The notes under the pieces: generated by a model
What the model saw: the letters and a program-made list of their open reading frames with translations, nothing else
The model's database searches: none
What the model was told of the DNA's origin: nothing
Source of the DNA: Fuerstiella sp.
GTDB lineage: Bacteria; Planctomycetota; Planctomycetia; Planctomycetales; Planctomycetaceae
Direction of reading: 5' to 3'
Length of the DNA stretch: 64,000 nt
Assembly: GCA_022447225.1 (NCBI GenBank)
Contig: JAKVAZ010000008.1
Span: 260,643-324,642 of the forward strand
In this document: in pieces, positions 45,775-55,988 of the stretch
How positions within the stretch are numbered: the first letter of the stretch is position 1
Layout: every line of letters starts with the position of its first letter
Position numbers and translations under genes: made by a program

Positions 45775-48624
45775 TTACCTGCGAAGACCAATGGTCACTT
45801 CTTCCAAACTCGGGGTGTTCCCACCATCAGGAGTCGTAAAGACGACGCGATACTGAACCCAGCGATGCCCGTCGGGTGTTTTCAGTTCCACATCTGGTTT
45901 CCGGAAGTAACTGTCCGATCCGGCGGGCCCCTGAAACAGTTCCTGTTCGAGGGCCTGACGGGAGACAGCGGTGCGAGTTTGAAACTTGATGCCCGTTCCG
46001 TGCGGGGTTTGCGCTTTCCAGCTGAGGCGATTAGGGGACTTTCCTTGCGGACAGTAGAGCGGCGCTGAAACATACTGCTCGGCAAGACGACGATCGTAGA
46101 TGTTGCCGATATCTCTGCCGACGCCAAAGTGGGGACCAAAGCTCGGCACCCATTGTCGACGTGCAGCGGTGTATCCTTCCGGGCCGCCCCAGAAGATGTT
46201 TGATCCGACGGTATGGTCCCCCTGGATCACATGGTTGCAGATGAACAGATCCAGCCAACTGTCCTTATTAAAATCGGCAATTGTTAATGCGCTGGATGAT
46301 TCGGCCGGCAGGAGTGTTCGTCTTGCTTCGCTGTATGATTTGTCAGCCCCCCCCCAATAAATCAGCGCTGGAATTCGGCGGGTGAAATACGCATGGTAAT
46401 TCGTGAACACAATATCCAGATGGCCGTCCTTATTCAGATCTGCCACCGATGCTTCTAAGGAATTAAATGTTTCCAGTCGGAGTGACCTCTCCTTTGAATA
46501 ACCGTCAGCCCCCCCCCACAGAATGGAAGCAAATTTGGTCGGCCGCGCTCCGTTATTGATATCCCATCCCCCGCCGAAAATCAGGTCCAGCCAACCGTCG
46601 CTGTTTAAGTCGGCGATCTCGATAGTCGAGGCATTGTGGGCCTTTAAAGTTGTCTCACGATCATTGGTGTACATTCCATCAGGAGCACCCCAGAAAATGT
46701 GTGTGAGGCCTGTCTCCAGTCCCGGAAATATCAGATCGAGAAACCCGTCCCTGTTCAGGTCTGCAATGTTAACACTTTGACTGAAATGCGTCTGTAACCT
46801 GAGCACGGTGGTGTTGCCGGGATTGAAACCGTCCCTGGACCCCCAAACGATCTCGCCGCGCGTCGATTCGATTTCCTGCCCCGCCTCAGAGTACAACGGC
46901 CTGAACCCTTCCGGCATTACGAGATCAAGGTAGCCGTCACGGTTGAGATCAGCGATCCCTACCCCCTGTCCTTCCAATTTGCCGGAGGGCCTGATCCGCT
47001 GAGACTCAAACCCGTCATGCCCCCCGTAATGGATCACTCCCTGATAGCCGCCGATCACGTCGACATATCCGTCCTGGTTTAAATCGGCGATCCCCAGTGC
47101 CGCACAGTCGGGCAGGGTTGTCATCGACGAAGTCGAATAGCGATGACGAACGTTTCCCCAATAGATGAACGAATCGATACCGGCTCGAGAATCAGTCCCG
47201 CTGATATGACTGGCAAGGACAAGATCCTGATGGCCGTCCTGGTCCAGGTCCGCAGCGTTGGCACCGCTGGGTGAAAATCCGATAACTTCGCTGCGGTCAG
47301 CAACTGTGAAGCCCTCCGGACCATTCCAGTAGATGTACGAGTTAACATCGAGCGTTTTCGCGTCGGATGTATTCGAAAAAGCGATGTCGGTCTGGCCATC
47401 ACGATTGAAGTCAGCCAGCACGACGTCGCTCGGTTCCAATGTCGGTAGTTCCGTCCGGTGCATCTCCCGATACCCTTCCTCACTTCCCCAGTAGACCAAC
47501 GAAACCTGCCGGGACGGCGTCCCGGCATCAGCGAACACAAGTTCCGGAAAACCGTCTCCGTTCAGATCACCGGCAGCACAGCGTGTTGCCCGCTGAGTGG
47601 CCAGTGTCAGCCAGGCAGACCGTTCAAATCCTCGAGCGGTGCCTCGAAGCAGTTCAGCTTCGCCGCTTTTGTGAACGACGACCAGATCCGGATGTTTGTC
47701 ACGGTCGAGGTCGGCAAGATACAGCGACCCGGGATCTCTTGACTTCCATGTTTCGCGTCTTTGTCTGGAAAATCCGTCGGCGCTTCCCCAGTAAAGATAA
47801 AGACTCTTCTGCTGCAAATTGTTGTTCGCAAAGATAAGTTCCGGGTAGCCATCGCCGTTGAGATCTCCGGCCACGCAGTCGACTGCGGTGACGGTCGGAA
47901 CCGACGTACGACGTTTCGCGTCAAAACCGGTGGGACCGTTCCAGTACACGTACGATTCGAGATGTCCGTGGGGCTTGACCATAGACAGATGCTCAAAATT
48001 CCCCCGGTTGGCAAAGGCCAGGTCGACAAATCCATCTTGGTTAAAGTCTGTTGCCACAACGCCCCCCGCCAGCAGCGTTGGCAATTCGGTCCGTTTTTTC
48101 GGATCGAACCCCCCCCTTTCATTCCAGTAAATCAGTGCACCGGAATTGATCGTGTAATTGTGCTTAAAATTGCAGAAGATGATCTCTTCATAGCCATCGT
48201 TATTAAGGTCTGCCAGAATCGATCGGCCTCCGCCGTCGCTGGGCAGCCGGGTCGCAGCCTCCTGCCGACTGCGAATTTCATCGAGAAGTTTTAGCCGCGG
48301 CAATTGTTCAGGAATGGGCGGCATCAGGGAGCGGGGACCCTGACTGCTGCCCCAGTAGACCAATACATCAGCACCTTCAACGTGGTTATGATCATTGGAA
48401 ATAAACAAGTCCAGGTAGCCGTCATTGTTCAAGTCAAGACGGTTGATCATCTCGATACGTCCGGCTTTCGCAACGTACAGATTCACGCCGCCATCGCCAG
48501 GTGTGCCGGCCGCAAAATCTTCAAAGCTCGAGTGGACCAACTGCGACTCACCACCCACTAACTGCTGGACGGGGAGGACTGCAATCCATGCGGACACATA
48601 AAGCGCGGGTAGATATTGCATCAT
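45775..48624 (-). CDS. Giant secreted FG-GAP/VCBS repeat protein
   Basis: About 950 residues from the ATG at 48624 (the frame extends to 48699 but the family's signal peptide begins here). Signal peptide YLPALYVSAWIAVLPVQQLVGG. The rest is a long array of FG-GAP/VCBS-type repeats with DxNxDGxxDL motifs (DLNNDGYLDLF, DLNGDGYPELIF, DFNRDGQTDIAF, DLNQDGYVDVIG, DLNRDGYLDLVM...), alternating with YWG(S/G) strands. These motifs bind calcium and form beta-propellers. The C-terminal ~100 residues lack repeats. Likely an exported or surface protein for adhesion or carbohydrate contact. Confidence 0.9.
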   Translation of the reverse strand: MMQYLPALYVSAWIAVLPVQQLVGGESQLVHSSFEDFAAGTPGDGGVNLYVAKAGRIEMINRLDLNNDGYLDLFISNDHNHVEGADVLVYWGSSQGPRSLMPPIPEQLPRLKLLDEIRSRQEAATRLPSDGGGRSILADLNNDGYEEIIFCNFKHNYTINSGALIYWNERGGFDPKKRTELPTLLAGGVVATDFNQDGFVDLAFANRGNFEHLSMVKPHGHLESYVYWNGPTGFDAKRRTSVPTVTAVDCVAGDLNGDGYPELIFANNNLQQKSLYLYWGSADGFSRQRRETWKSRDPGSLYLADLDRDKHPDLVVVHKSGEAELLRGTARGFERSAWLTLATQRATRCAAGDLNGDGFPELVFADAGTPSRQVSLVYWGSEEGYREMHRTELPTLEPSDVVLADFNRDGQTDIAFSNTSDAKTLDVNSYIYWNGPEGFTVADRSEVIGFSPSGANAADLDQDGHQDLVLASHISGTDSRAGIDSFIYWGNVRHRYSTSSMTTLPDCAALGIADLNQDGYVDVIGGYQGVIHYGGHDGFESQRIRPSGKLEGQGVGIADLNRDGYLDLVMPEGFRPLYSEAGQEIESTRGEIVWGSRDGFNPGNTTVLRLQTHFSQSVNIADLNRDGFLDLIFPGLETGLTHIFWGAPDGMYTNDRETTLKAHNASTIEIADLNSDGWLDLIFGGGWDINNGARPTKFASILWGGADGYSKERSLRLETFNSLEASVADLNKDGHLDIVFTNYHAYFTRRIPALIYWGGADKSYSEARRTLLPAESSSALTIADFNKDSWLDLFICNHVIQGDHTVGSNIFWGGPEGYTAARRQWVPSFGPHFGVGRDIGNIYDRRLAEQYVSAPLYCPQGKSPNRLSWKAQTPHGTGIKFQTRTAVSRQALEQELFQGPAGSDSYFRKPDVELKTPDGHRWVQYRVVFTTPDGGNTPSLEEVTIGLRR

Positions 48625-49160
48625 GGATTGTGTCTGTCTCTCTTCGTTGAACTCGTCGCAAAGTCTGCACCCCGTCGCAGAACACACCTCTAACGACACG
48701 ACTCAGTCGGACACTACAGATCTGGCGATGTCCGAATCCATTTACGGACTGTCAGCCGTCCCGGCACTTCCTGTTGTAGTACCACTCCGAAGTCATCGCG
48801 GGATTCAGCAGACCGGTGATAATCCTGCTTAGTATGATAATATCTGCGAAAGATCGCTGCAGCACACAGTCGCACTCTTTCAACAAAGCAGATCATTCTG
48901 TTCGGTATCTATGATCGAAGCAGTCTTTGCCCCCTGGAATCACTGCCATGCCACAGAATTTTGCGACAACAATCGGAGGGGACCGTCATCTGAGTCCTTC
49001 ATGACGGTCAGGAGATCGTGAAAAAAAAAATTTTTCCGTTACCGTCCATCCGGACAGGTATTGGTCAGCAGATAATCGCCAACGTGCGACGATGACGCAG
49101 TTATCTGTTCTTCAAAAACACGACAAGAACTGAGACTCCGTGTACGACGGCTTTGTCATA
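48625..49160. other. 536-bp gap, no gene; inverted repeat at 48981-49009
   Basis: GACCGTCAT at 48981-48989 and its complement ATGACGGTC at 49001-49009 flank an 11-base loop. An A10T5 tract follows at about 49021. On neither strand is there a classical stem plus T tract ending in the right direction for the minus gene at 49161, so this is not called as a terminator. Confidence 0.45.
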
Positions 49161-50120
49161 TCAGACAACGACTGAATCAGGCGTCGCCTGAACCTGTTGT
49201 GCCAGGGCAAAATAGTCCGGCCTGTCCGAAGCACGATCATGCCGAAAACCGCCAAGAATATGACGACAATGGTACAGGTACACACCAGGCATCTGAAAAG
49301 TGTTGCGACGGATAATACCATGTCCATGCAGTAAACCGGCGAACAGCCCCCTGACCAACACACGCAGGCCTAACAATTCTGCAAAGGCGCCAAGTTCCAG
49401 GCCGAACTGACGATACAACCGCAACGACGGATCGCTAATTCTTGGAACATCGTGCATGTTGTACCCGGAAAAAACATGATTGGGGTCATCCTCGCCAGGA
49501 TAGACAAGAACAATACCACATCCAGCCGCCTCAATCTGAGTCCGCTGGGCTGAAATGTCTGCCAATGCTTCGCGACAAAACATGCAGCCCGTATCTCGCA
49601 GAAAAACAACAAGCTGTGGCTGTTGATCTGCCAGATCATCCAGACGTCTGCCATCGTTGGTGCTCAATTCCCGAATAGGATCATCAGCTTCGGGCATGTC
49701 GTATGCCGATGACATCGCCTGGTGGTAGCGCACAGCGCCCCACAAAATCATGGCAAACGGAATCAACCAGACCAGATCATTGGTCACAATTGTCCAGCCG
49801 AGTGACGCCGGCAACGTCCCTCCCGCAACACCGAATGCAAAACCAATCGGCCCGAAGATCTTTCCCAGAAGTCCCACCAGCGTCACTGGCCAGTGTCGGT
49901 AAGGACCACGAGCGGCAATCAAATAGCCTATCCCGTACACACCAACGATCATCCCGATACACTGCCAGAAATGTACGGAGACCGCAGTCGTTTCCACACC
50001 CAGCCAGCCCAGCATTCTATTGGGGATCACGATCGCGATCAGGGCCCACAACAAATTGTAGAGACCAGCCCCGATTAACAGAGGGCTCATCCATGGTCGC
50101 GGCTGGTAAGTCGTATTCAT
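49161..50120 (-). CDS. SelL-related redox membrane protein (Cys form)
   Basis: 319 residues. Four hydrophobic helices fill residues ~12-130. A thioredoxin-like domain follows, with LVVFLRDTGCMFCREALADI: Cys179-x-x-Cys182 sits where SelL selenoproteins carry Sec-x-x-Sec, and the rest (IVLVYPGEDDPNH, RISDPSLRLYRQFGLELGAFAELLG) matches the SelL/AhpC-TSA_2 type. A thiol redox role at the membrane is likely. It lies 21 bases downstream of the sigma-factor gene on the same strand, so the two are probably an operon. ATG at 50120 with GGTGAT upstream. Confidence 0.85.
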   Translation of the reverse strand: MNTTYQPRPWMSPLLIGAGLYNLLWALIAIVIPNRMLGWLGVETTAVSVHFWQCIGMIVGVYGIGYLIAARGPYRHWPVTLVGLLGKIFGPIGFAFGVAGGTLPASLGWTIVTNDLVWLIPFAMILWGAVRYHQAMSSAYDMPEADDPIRELSTNDGRRLDDLADQQPQLVVFLRDTGCMFCREALADISAQRTQIEAAGCGIVLVYPGEDDPNHVFSGYNMHDVPRISDPSLRLYRQFGLELGAFAELLGLRVLVRGLFAGLLHGHGIIRRNTFQMPGVYLYHCRHILGGFRHDRASDRPDYFALAQQVQATPDSVVV

Positions 50121-50141
50121 ATTGTATCACCGTACAGATAA

Positions 50142-51116
50142 CTATTTAGGCCCAAACGTTGCTTCAAACGGTTGGGCCACCCTTCCAAGTTTCTCAATAC
50201 TCTTCTGAAGAATCTGCCGAACTCGTTCCTTGCTGATTCCCAGTTCTTCACCCAGTTCGCGCAACGACTGACCTCTCCCGGACGGGACAAGCCCAAACCG
50301 TCCACGCACAATGGCACACTCTCGCGGATCAAGCAGTTTGTCTAACTGAGTCAGAATACTGTCAGCCGCCGCGGTGATGTCTTCGGGAGTCGGAATGTCG
50401 GTGTCATCTGTCGAAGCATTTGATAACAGCAGCTCCTTTTCAGTCACTTCTCGCCGTTTCTGCCTGTTTCGCCGATTCATCAATCGATAGAGGTGTCGCT
50501 GAACCGCGTGGGTTACATAGGTGCTGAATCTATATCCTCGGGCAAAATCAAACTTGTCGATCGCATTCAGCAGAATCGCATTTCCTTCAGCAACGAACTC
50601 TTCACGTTCATCCTCTGAAGAAGCCTGTTTCCCTGCGATCGATACCACCAGTCGCAGGTTTGCCCGTGCAATTTCCTCCCGTGTCTTTTCGGCATCAGCA
50701 AGCAATCGCGACACTTCTTTTAACTTTTTCGCAGAAGGTCGATTTTTCGCGTGCAGAGTTGTCTGAAGGGCACTGGCGCGAAATCGCAGAAAGTTCAGTT
50801 TCTTGAACAGAAACTGCTCACCTTCAAATGACAATAATCGACTGTTTTCCAGTGCACTCAGAAATGTTTCCGCTGCCTGACCTGGGTCGAGCGGGCCCGG
50901 TCGGCCAGCTTCGGCAGCATACAGGACTCCGTCAATTTCCTGAAAATCACGTTCCGATGCTGACTTAAAGCTGTCATTCGGAATGAACTGAATGTCCGGA
51001 TCAGCCAACTCAACCTCAGCTTTTGAGTGACCACAAACACCCAAAATGGAATCAAAAATAACGGAAAACCTTCGAATCAGTATTTTGGAGTCGGTGGGGG
51101 CCCGATCATGAACCAC
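50142..51116 (-). CDS. Sigma-70 family RNA polymerase sigma factor
   Basis: Up to 324 residues. Region 2 (ARANLRLVVSIAGKQAS, then EEFVAEGNAILLNAIDKFDFARGYRFSTYVTHAVQRHLYRLMNRRNR) binds core polymerase and the -10 element. Region 4 (LDPRECAIVRGRFGL, SLRELGEELGISKERVRQILQKSIEKL) contains the helix-turn-helix for the -35. Region 1.1 and most of region 3 are absent or divergent, so this is a non-housekeeping factor. The start is uncertain (GTG 51116; the first ~35 residues may not be coding). Upstream of a redox membrane protein and divergent from the lipid operon, it is a natural candidate regulator of both (inference). Confidence 0.88.
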   Translation of the reverse strand: MVHDRAPTDSKILIRRFSVIFDSILGVCGHSKAEVELADPDIQFIPNDSFKSASERDFQEIDGVLYAAEAGRPGPLDPGQAAETFLSALENSRLLSFEGEQFLFKKLNFLRFRASALQTTLHAKNRPSAKKLKEVSRLLADAEKTREEIARANLRLVVSIAGKQASSEDEREEFVAEGNAILLNAIDKFDFARGYRFSTYVTHAVQRHLYRLMNRRNRQKRREVTEKELLLSNASTDDTDIPTPEDITAAADSILTQLDKLLDPRECAIVRGRFGLVPSGRGQSLRELGEELGISKERVRQILQKSIEKLGRVAQPFEATFGPK

Positions 51117-51377
51117 TGATCCTTCATCTTACCTGGTGCATTGCCTGCTTAACAATTTTAGACTGATTCAGGTGTATGACCACACAATTTAGATCGATTG
51201 ATACGAGTCGGCCCGGCACAATTCCTGAGGTCGTCTCAAACCTGGAAAAACGGGGATCCTGCGAGCGCAATAGCCAGCTATTTTCGCTGAAATCCAGTGG
51301 CACCCCATTGACCACTGGTCAGGCCGTGGCCGGAGTCTAAAAATCTGGTGGTACATCAACCGTGGCCGGAGAAACGT

Positions 51378-52712
51378 GTGCGTATTGCTGTGATCGGATC
51401 GGGGATCTCCGGCCTTGTGTGCGCTCGCCTGATGATGCGGGACCACCAGGTCTCTGTATTTGAAGCCGATTCCCGAATCGGTGGTCACTCCAATACGGTT
51501 TCGGTGCCAGTAGACGACACGGTTCATCACATCGACACGGGATTCATCGTCTACAACGATAAGACCTATCCTGTTTTCTCAAGCATTCTCGACGACCTGG
51601 GTGTCAGAACGCAGCCCACGTCAATGAGTTTCAGCGTCCGCTGCGACCGAACGGGACTGGAATACAATGGTACGTCGCTAAACGGACTTTTTGCTCAGCG
51701 ACGGAATCTGGTCCGCCCGTCGTTCCTCAAAATGCTGCGGGACATTCACCGCTTTAACCAACAGGGCCCTCGCGACTGCCACACTGTGTCACCCGAACTG
51801 ACCGTGGCCACCTATCTTGCTGAACGAGGTTACTCCAGGCAGTTCGCTGAACAGTACCTGCTGCCAATGGGAGCCGCTATTTGGTCCTGTCCGTGTCGAG
51901 ATTTTGCTCAGTTCCCAATCCGTTTTATCCTCGAATTCTACGTTCATCACGGATTACTCAGCCTGAGAGATCGTCCGGTGTGGCGAATCGTTCAGGGCGG
52001 GTCGCGGGAATATGTGCGACGCCTGTCAGCCCCTTTTGAACACCGAATTCAGCTGAATTGCCCGGTGTCGTCGGTTCATCGCGCCATGGACCATGTGACC
52101 GTCTGTCACCGCAACGGTCAGGAAAAGTTCGACGAAATCGTGTTCGCCTGCCACAGTGACCAGGCTCTTCGCCTGCTGAGCGACGCTGATCAGCTGGAGA
52201 CAGAACTGCTTTCTGCCTTTCCTTACAGTTCCAATACTGCTGTCCTTCACACAGACGAAACAGTCCTTCCAGTCAGAAGACGTGCCTGGGCCAGCTGGAA
52301 TTACCACATTGCCAGACAGGATTCCGTCCGTCCTGCTGTGACGTACAATATGAACATCCTGCAGCACATTCAGTCCCCACATACATTTTGCGTCACACTC
52401 AATGAACAACACCTGATTGACCCCGGAAAGGTTCTGGCAGAGTTCCGCTACTCACATCCACAATTCACCACGCAGCGCACGTCTGTCCAGCAACGTCATC
52501 CCGAAGTGATTCGTCATCGAAGGACATCGTTCTGCGGTGCTTATTGGCGCAACGGATTTCATGAAGACGGAGTGCTCAGCGCCTTGGCGGTTTGCAGACA
52601 ATTCGGAATCTCCGGCTGGACCGCGGATACGGAAGCATCGCCGTCGATTGTCCGACGCCACAACATCTCGCCCGTGGATTCGTCTAACGCCACATCTCCG
52701 GGAGATGCTTAA
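51378..52712 (+). CDS. FAD-dependent NAD(P)/amine-oxidase-like oxidoreductase
   Basis: 444 residues from the GTG at 51378, which has GGAG about nine bases upstream; a longer GTG start at 51348 has no site. The FAD-binding motif [15 protein letters not shown] is followed by [30 protein letters not shown], the latter typical of the oxidoreductases that accompany DUF1365 and cyclopropane synthase genes. [15 protein letters not shown] fits too. In Rhodobacter a related set modifies membrane fatty acids under photo-oxidative stress. The stop shares a base with the next ATG (TAATG), so it is tightly coupled to the DUF1365 gene. Confidence 0.88.
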   Translation: MRIAVIGSGISGLVCARLMMRDHQVSVFEADSRIGGHSNTVSVPVDDTVHHIDTGFIVYNDKTYPVFSSILDDLGVRTQPTSMSFSVRCDRTGLEYNGTSLNGLFAQRRNLVRPSFLKMLRDIHRFNQQGPRDCHTVSPELTVATYLAERGYSRQFAEQYLLPMGAAIWSCPCRDFAQFPIRFILEFYVHHGLLSLRDRPVWRIVQGGSREYVRRLSAPFEHRIQLNCPVSSVHRAMDHVTVCHRNGQEKFDEIVFACHSDQALRLLSDADQLETELLSAFPYSSNTAVLHTDETVLPVRRRAWASWNYHIARQDSVRPAVTYNMNILQHIQSPHTFCVTLNEQHLIDPGKVLAEFRYSHPQFTTQRTSVQQRHPEVIRHRRTSFCGAYWRNGFHEDGVLSALAVCRQFGISGWTADTEASPSIVRRHNISPVDSSNATSPGDA

Positions 52713-53548
52713 TGCCACTGGCCCCCCGGAAACAATCGTCCAGGAAACTGATAAACCGTCAGCAGAAAACGTCGTCGGACAGCGACTCTGAACAACTGCG
52801 CAGCTGTCTTTACCAGGGAATGATCCAGCACCACCGCCGACGTCCCGTACGGCACCTGTTCAGAAACCGGTTATTTCTGATGTACCTTGACCTGGACGAG
52901 ATTGAACGAGTGTTTCAGATTCCACGGATCTGGTCCACAAAACGCTTCAGTCTGGTCCGGTTTCGACGAGCCGATTATCACGGAGACCCCACACGTCCGT
53001 TGTCAGTATGTGTGCGTGATACCGTGTTCCAACACACGGGACAGCGTGTGAATGGCCCGATACGTCTGCTGACACATGTCCGTTACTTCGGCTTCGTGTT
53101 CAATCCAATTTCAATTTACTACTGTTTTGACGAATCAGATACGCGTGTTGAAGCCGTCATGGCGGAAGTCACTAATACACCCTGGAACGAACGACATTGC
53201 TACGTGATTGCCTGTAAACAACAGGATCACGTCATCCGTTTCAAAAACGACAAACAATTTCATGTCTCGCCGTTCATGGAGATGGAAATGACCTATCACT
53301 GGCGATTGACAGTTCCGGCAGTCCGCACTTCGGTCTGTATCACCAGTCACGATTGCCAGGGTCGTTTATTTGATACCAAACTATTGCTGCAACGTCACCG
53401 GCTGTCCCCCTGGAGTGCGATCCTCATGTTGCTGCGTTTTCCGCTGATGACAGTTCAGGTTGTCCTTGCCATCTACTGGCAGGCACTGCGTTTGTGGCTG
53501 CGGCGTGCACCATTTGTCCCTCATCCCCGTCGACGCAGACCGGCCTGA
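52712..53548 (+). CDS. DUF1365 protein
   Basis: 278 residues. [74 protein letters not shown] and [17 protein letters not shown] are DUF1365 hallmarks. The function of the family is unknown, but its genes nearly always neighbour an FAD oxidoreductase and CFA-type synthases, as here, so a role in modifying phospholipid acyl chains is inferred. A hydrophobic segment near residue 245-262 may attach it to the membrane. Start overlaps the previous stop (TAATG). Confidence 0.92.
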   Translation: MPLAPRKQSSRKLINRQQKTSSDSDSEQLRSCLYQGMIQHHRRRPVRHLFRNRLFLMYLDLDEIERVFQIPRIWSTKRFSLVRFRRADYHGDPTRPLSVCVRDTVFQHTGQRVNGPIRLLTHVRYFGFVFNPISIYYCFDESDTRVEAVMAEVTNTPWNERHCYVIACKQQDHVIRFKNDKQFHVSPFMEMEMTYHWRLTVPAVRTSVCITSHDCQGRLFDTKLLLQRHRLSPWSAILMLLRFPLMTVQVVLAIYWQALRLWLRRAPFVPHPRRRRPA

Positions 53549-53616
53549 CCACAACTTCCTGTGGAAGGGCACCCGTGTTCAAACTGCATGGATTCCACCC
53601 GTTTCAGAACAACGAA

Positions 53617-54921
53617 ATGACTTCCAGTACGAAATCAATCCAAGCTGTATCACAGACGCAGTCTTCCGGTCTAACGACCACTCCGCAGCAGACAGGCGGC
53701 ATCAACACTCTGACCTGGATTCAGCGTGTCTCACGTCGAATCGTACTGTCCTGGCTGGAAAAACTGGAAGATGGCCAGATCCATTATGTCGACGCGGAAC
53801 GACAGATCGCCTGTGGCAGTCCCGGCACAACAGAACTGCAGACGGAGTGGATTGTAAATGACCCTCGCTTCTTCAGTCAGCTGGCCGCCGGAGGCAGTCT
53901 CGGACTGGCCGAATCATACCTGCGGAACTACTGGCAGACTGACGATCTGACTGACCTGCTGCGGATGCTGTATCGCAATCTGGCTCGTGTCCCTGCCGGT
54001 TCCTCCGGACTGGCCGTACTGTCACGGGTCCTGAATCGTGTGGCCTTTCGAATCAACAGCAACACCCGACAGCGCAGTCGACGCCACATTGCAGCTCACT
54101 ACGATCTGTGTAACGAGTTCTTTGAGCTGTTTCTGGACCCGACGATGATGTACTCGTCAGGCTGGTTTGAAACGAGTGATTCATCCCTGCACCAGGCATC
54201 GGTCGCCAAACTGGACCGCATTTGTCGCAAACTGGATCTGAGACCCACCGATGAGGTCCTGGAAATCGGCACCGGCTGGGGTGGATTCGCACTGCACGCT
54301 GTCAGGAACTTCGGTTGCGGACTGACGACGACCACAATCTCCGACGCCCAGTTCAGCAAAGCCCGCAGTCGAATCATCGAAGCGGGAATATCCGATCGCG
54401 TGCAACTGCTGAATAACGACTATCGTGACCTTGACGGGCAGTATGACAAAATCGTTTCCATTGAAATGGTGGAGGCGGTTGGCGAGAAATACCTTGACAC
54501 CTATTTCCAACACTGTGCCCGGTTGCTCAAACCCGGCGGACGTTTCGTGATCCAGGCGATCGTTATGCCCGAAGATCGATATGACAGTTATCGACGATCT
54601 GTCGACTTTATTCAGCAATACATTTTTCCAGGAGGATTTCTGCCATCGGTGTCCGCAATACAGAATTCTGTAGGCCGAACGTCAAATCTGCGGCTTGAGT
54701 CACTGGAAGATCTTTCCGAACACTACGCCAGAACGCTGAAGGAATGGCGACATCAGTTTTTTGATCATATCAGTGATGTACGGAAACTGGGTTTCGACGA
54801 CCGATTCATTCGTATGTGGGAGTATTACTTATGTTATTGCGAAGCTGCTTTTCTTGAACAGGCCGTCAGAGTAGTACAGATCGTATGGGACAAACCTTAT
54901 CATCAGCCGGTCAATCGATGA
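53617..54921 (+). CDS. Cyclopropane-fatty-acyl-phospholipid synthase family methyltransferase 1
   Basis: S-adenosylmethionine-dependent enzyme acting on unsaturated acyl chains in membrane lipids. 434 residues from the ATG at 53617. The frame is open from 53494 but overlaps the DUF1365 gene. The N-terminal segment SQLAAGGSLGLAESYLRNYWQTDDLTDLLRM, the SAM motif VLEIGTGWGGFALHAV, HYDLCNEFFELFLDPTMMYSSGWF and the late YLCYCEAAFL are typical of CFA synthases, with the bicarbonate-binding Cys/Glu/His region recognisable near the C-terminus. The last codons overlap the next gene in ATGA. Confidence 0.93.
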   Translation: MTSSTKSIQAVSQTQSSGLTTTPQQTGGINTLTWIQRVSRRIVLSWLEKLEDGQIHYVDAERQIACGSPGTTELQTEWIVNDPRFFSQLAAGGSLGLAESYLRNYWQTDDLTDLLRMLYRNLARVPAGSSGLAVLSRVLNRVAFRINSNTRQRSRRHIAAHYDLCNEFFELFLDPTMMYSSGWFETSDSSLHQASVAKLDRICRKLDLRPTDEVLEIGTGWGGFALHAVRNFGCGLTTTTISDAQFSKARSRIIEAGISDRVQLLNNDYRDLDGQYDKIVSIEMVEAVGEKYLDTYFQHCARLLKPGGRFVIQAIVMPEDRYDSYRRSVDFIQQYIFPGGFLPSVSAIQNSVGRTSNLRLESLEDLSEHYARTLKEWRHQFFDHISDVRKLGFDDRFIRMWEYYLCYCEAAFLEQAVRVVQIVWDKPYHQPVNR

Positions 54922-55988
54922 CTGCACCAAAAAGTCGTCACCGGGTTCCGGGAATACTGTTGCGGGCAGCGGAACGCGGCTGCCTGCCGGATTCTTTGAT
55001 CCGGCTGGGCATTCGCCGACTGCTAAGAAATCGACTGCGCGATCTGAGAAACCGATCGGACGAATACCGGTTTAGCGAATTCCTCAAGTCTGCTTCCTCA
55101 GAAGACATCGCGGTGGTCCCCGAGAAGGCAAATGACCAGCACTACGAAGTTCCTGCATCATTTTTTCAACAGGTTCTCGGTGCACGGCTGAAATACAGCA
55201 GTTGCTGCTGGCCGGACGGAGTGGACAGCCTCAATGCTGCAGAAGAAGAAGCACTGCAACGCACCTGTAAAAATGCTGATGTGCACGATGGCATGGATGT
55301 TCTCGAACTCGGCTGTGGATGGGGTTCACTGTCACTGTGGATGGCGGAGAGATTTCCAAAGAGCCGCATCACCGCCGTTTCGAATTCACAATCTCAGCGC
55401 GAATATATTCAGCACCAGGCAACGTCACTGGGGTTCAGAAACCTGACGGTGGTGACTGCCGACATGAATGACTTCGAATCAGATCAGCGTTTCGACCGAA
55501 TTGTCTCTGTGGAAATGTTTGAACACATGCGTAACCATCAGAAACTCTTACAACGAATTTATAACTGGTTGCGACCGCAGGGCCGATTGCTCGTTCACAT
55601 CTTCTGTCATCGAAAGACTCCCTATCTTTTCGAAACAGACGGAGAAGATAACTGGATGGGGCGCTATTTCTTCACCGGAGGCATGATGCCCAGTGTGGAT
55701 CTTTTACCCAAATGTGACGGTCCAATGTCACTGATCAATCAATGGAACTGGAATGGAATACACTACGCAAAGACGTGTCGAGCCTGGCTCGAAAACCAGG
55801 ATGCGGCGTCCGACAGCCTGCGGCCCGTGCTAATTGAATGTTACGGTCAGGAGCAGGCAACTCGCTGGCATCACCGCTGGCGTCTGTTCTTCATGGCCTG
55901 CGAAGAATTGTTTAAATTCAATGGCGGAAATGAATGGTTCGTGTCCCACTATCTTTTTGAGCGATGTCCGAACAACTCTTCAGCGTAG
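54918..55988 (+). CDS. CFA-type methyltransferase 2 (divergent paralogue)
   Basis: 356 residues. ATG at 54918 overlaps the stop of the first CFA gene by four bases (ATGA), chosen over an upstream in-frame ATG at 54885. Core motifs: DQHYEVPASFFQQVLGARLKYSSCCWP, SAM site VLELGCGWGSLSLWMAERFP and VSVEMFEHMRNHQKLLQRI. Similar to paralogue 1 only in the catalytic half; the N-terminal acyl-binding part is much shorter. It could methylate a different chain position or act on the product of the first enzyme (inference). The last 25 bases overlap the DUF1295 gene. Confidence 0.9.
   Translation: MTAPKSRHRVPGILLRAAERGCLPDSLIRLGIRRLLRNRLRDLRNRSDEYRFSEFLKSASSEDIAVVPEKANDQHYEVPASFFQQVLGARLKYSSCCWPDGVDSLNAAEEEALQRTCKNADVHDGMDVLELGCGWGSLSLWMAERFPKSRITAVSNSQSQREYIQHQATSLGFRNLTVVTADMNDFESDQRFDRIVSVEMFEHMRNHQKLLQRIYNWLRPQGRLLVHIFCHRKTPYLFETDGEDNWMGRYFFTGGMMPSVDLLPKCDGPMSLINQWNWNGIHYAKTCRAWLENQDAASDSLRPVLIECYGQEQATRWHHRWRLFFMACEELFKFNGGNEWFVSHYLFERCPNNSSA

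Noticed and set aside
48981-49040. Inverted repeat plus A/T tract as a terminator for the SelL-like gene
   Set aside because: The T tract is on the wrong side of the stem for minus-strand transcription and too far away on the plus strand.
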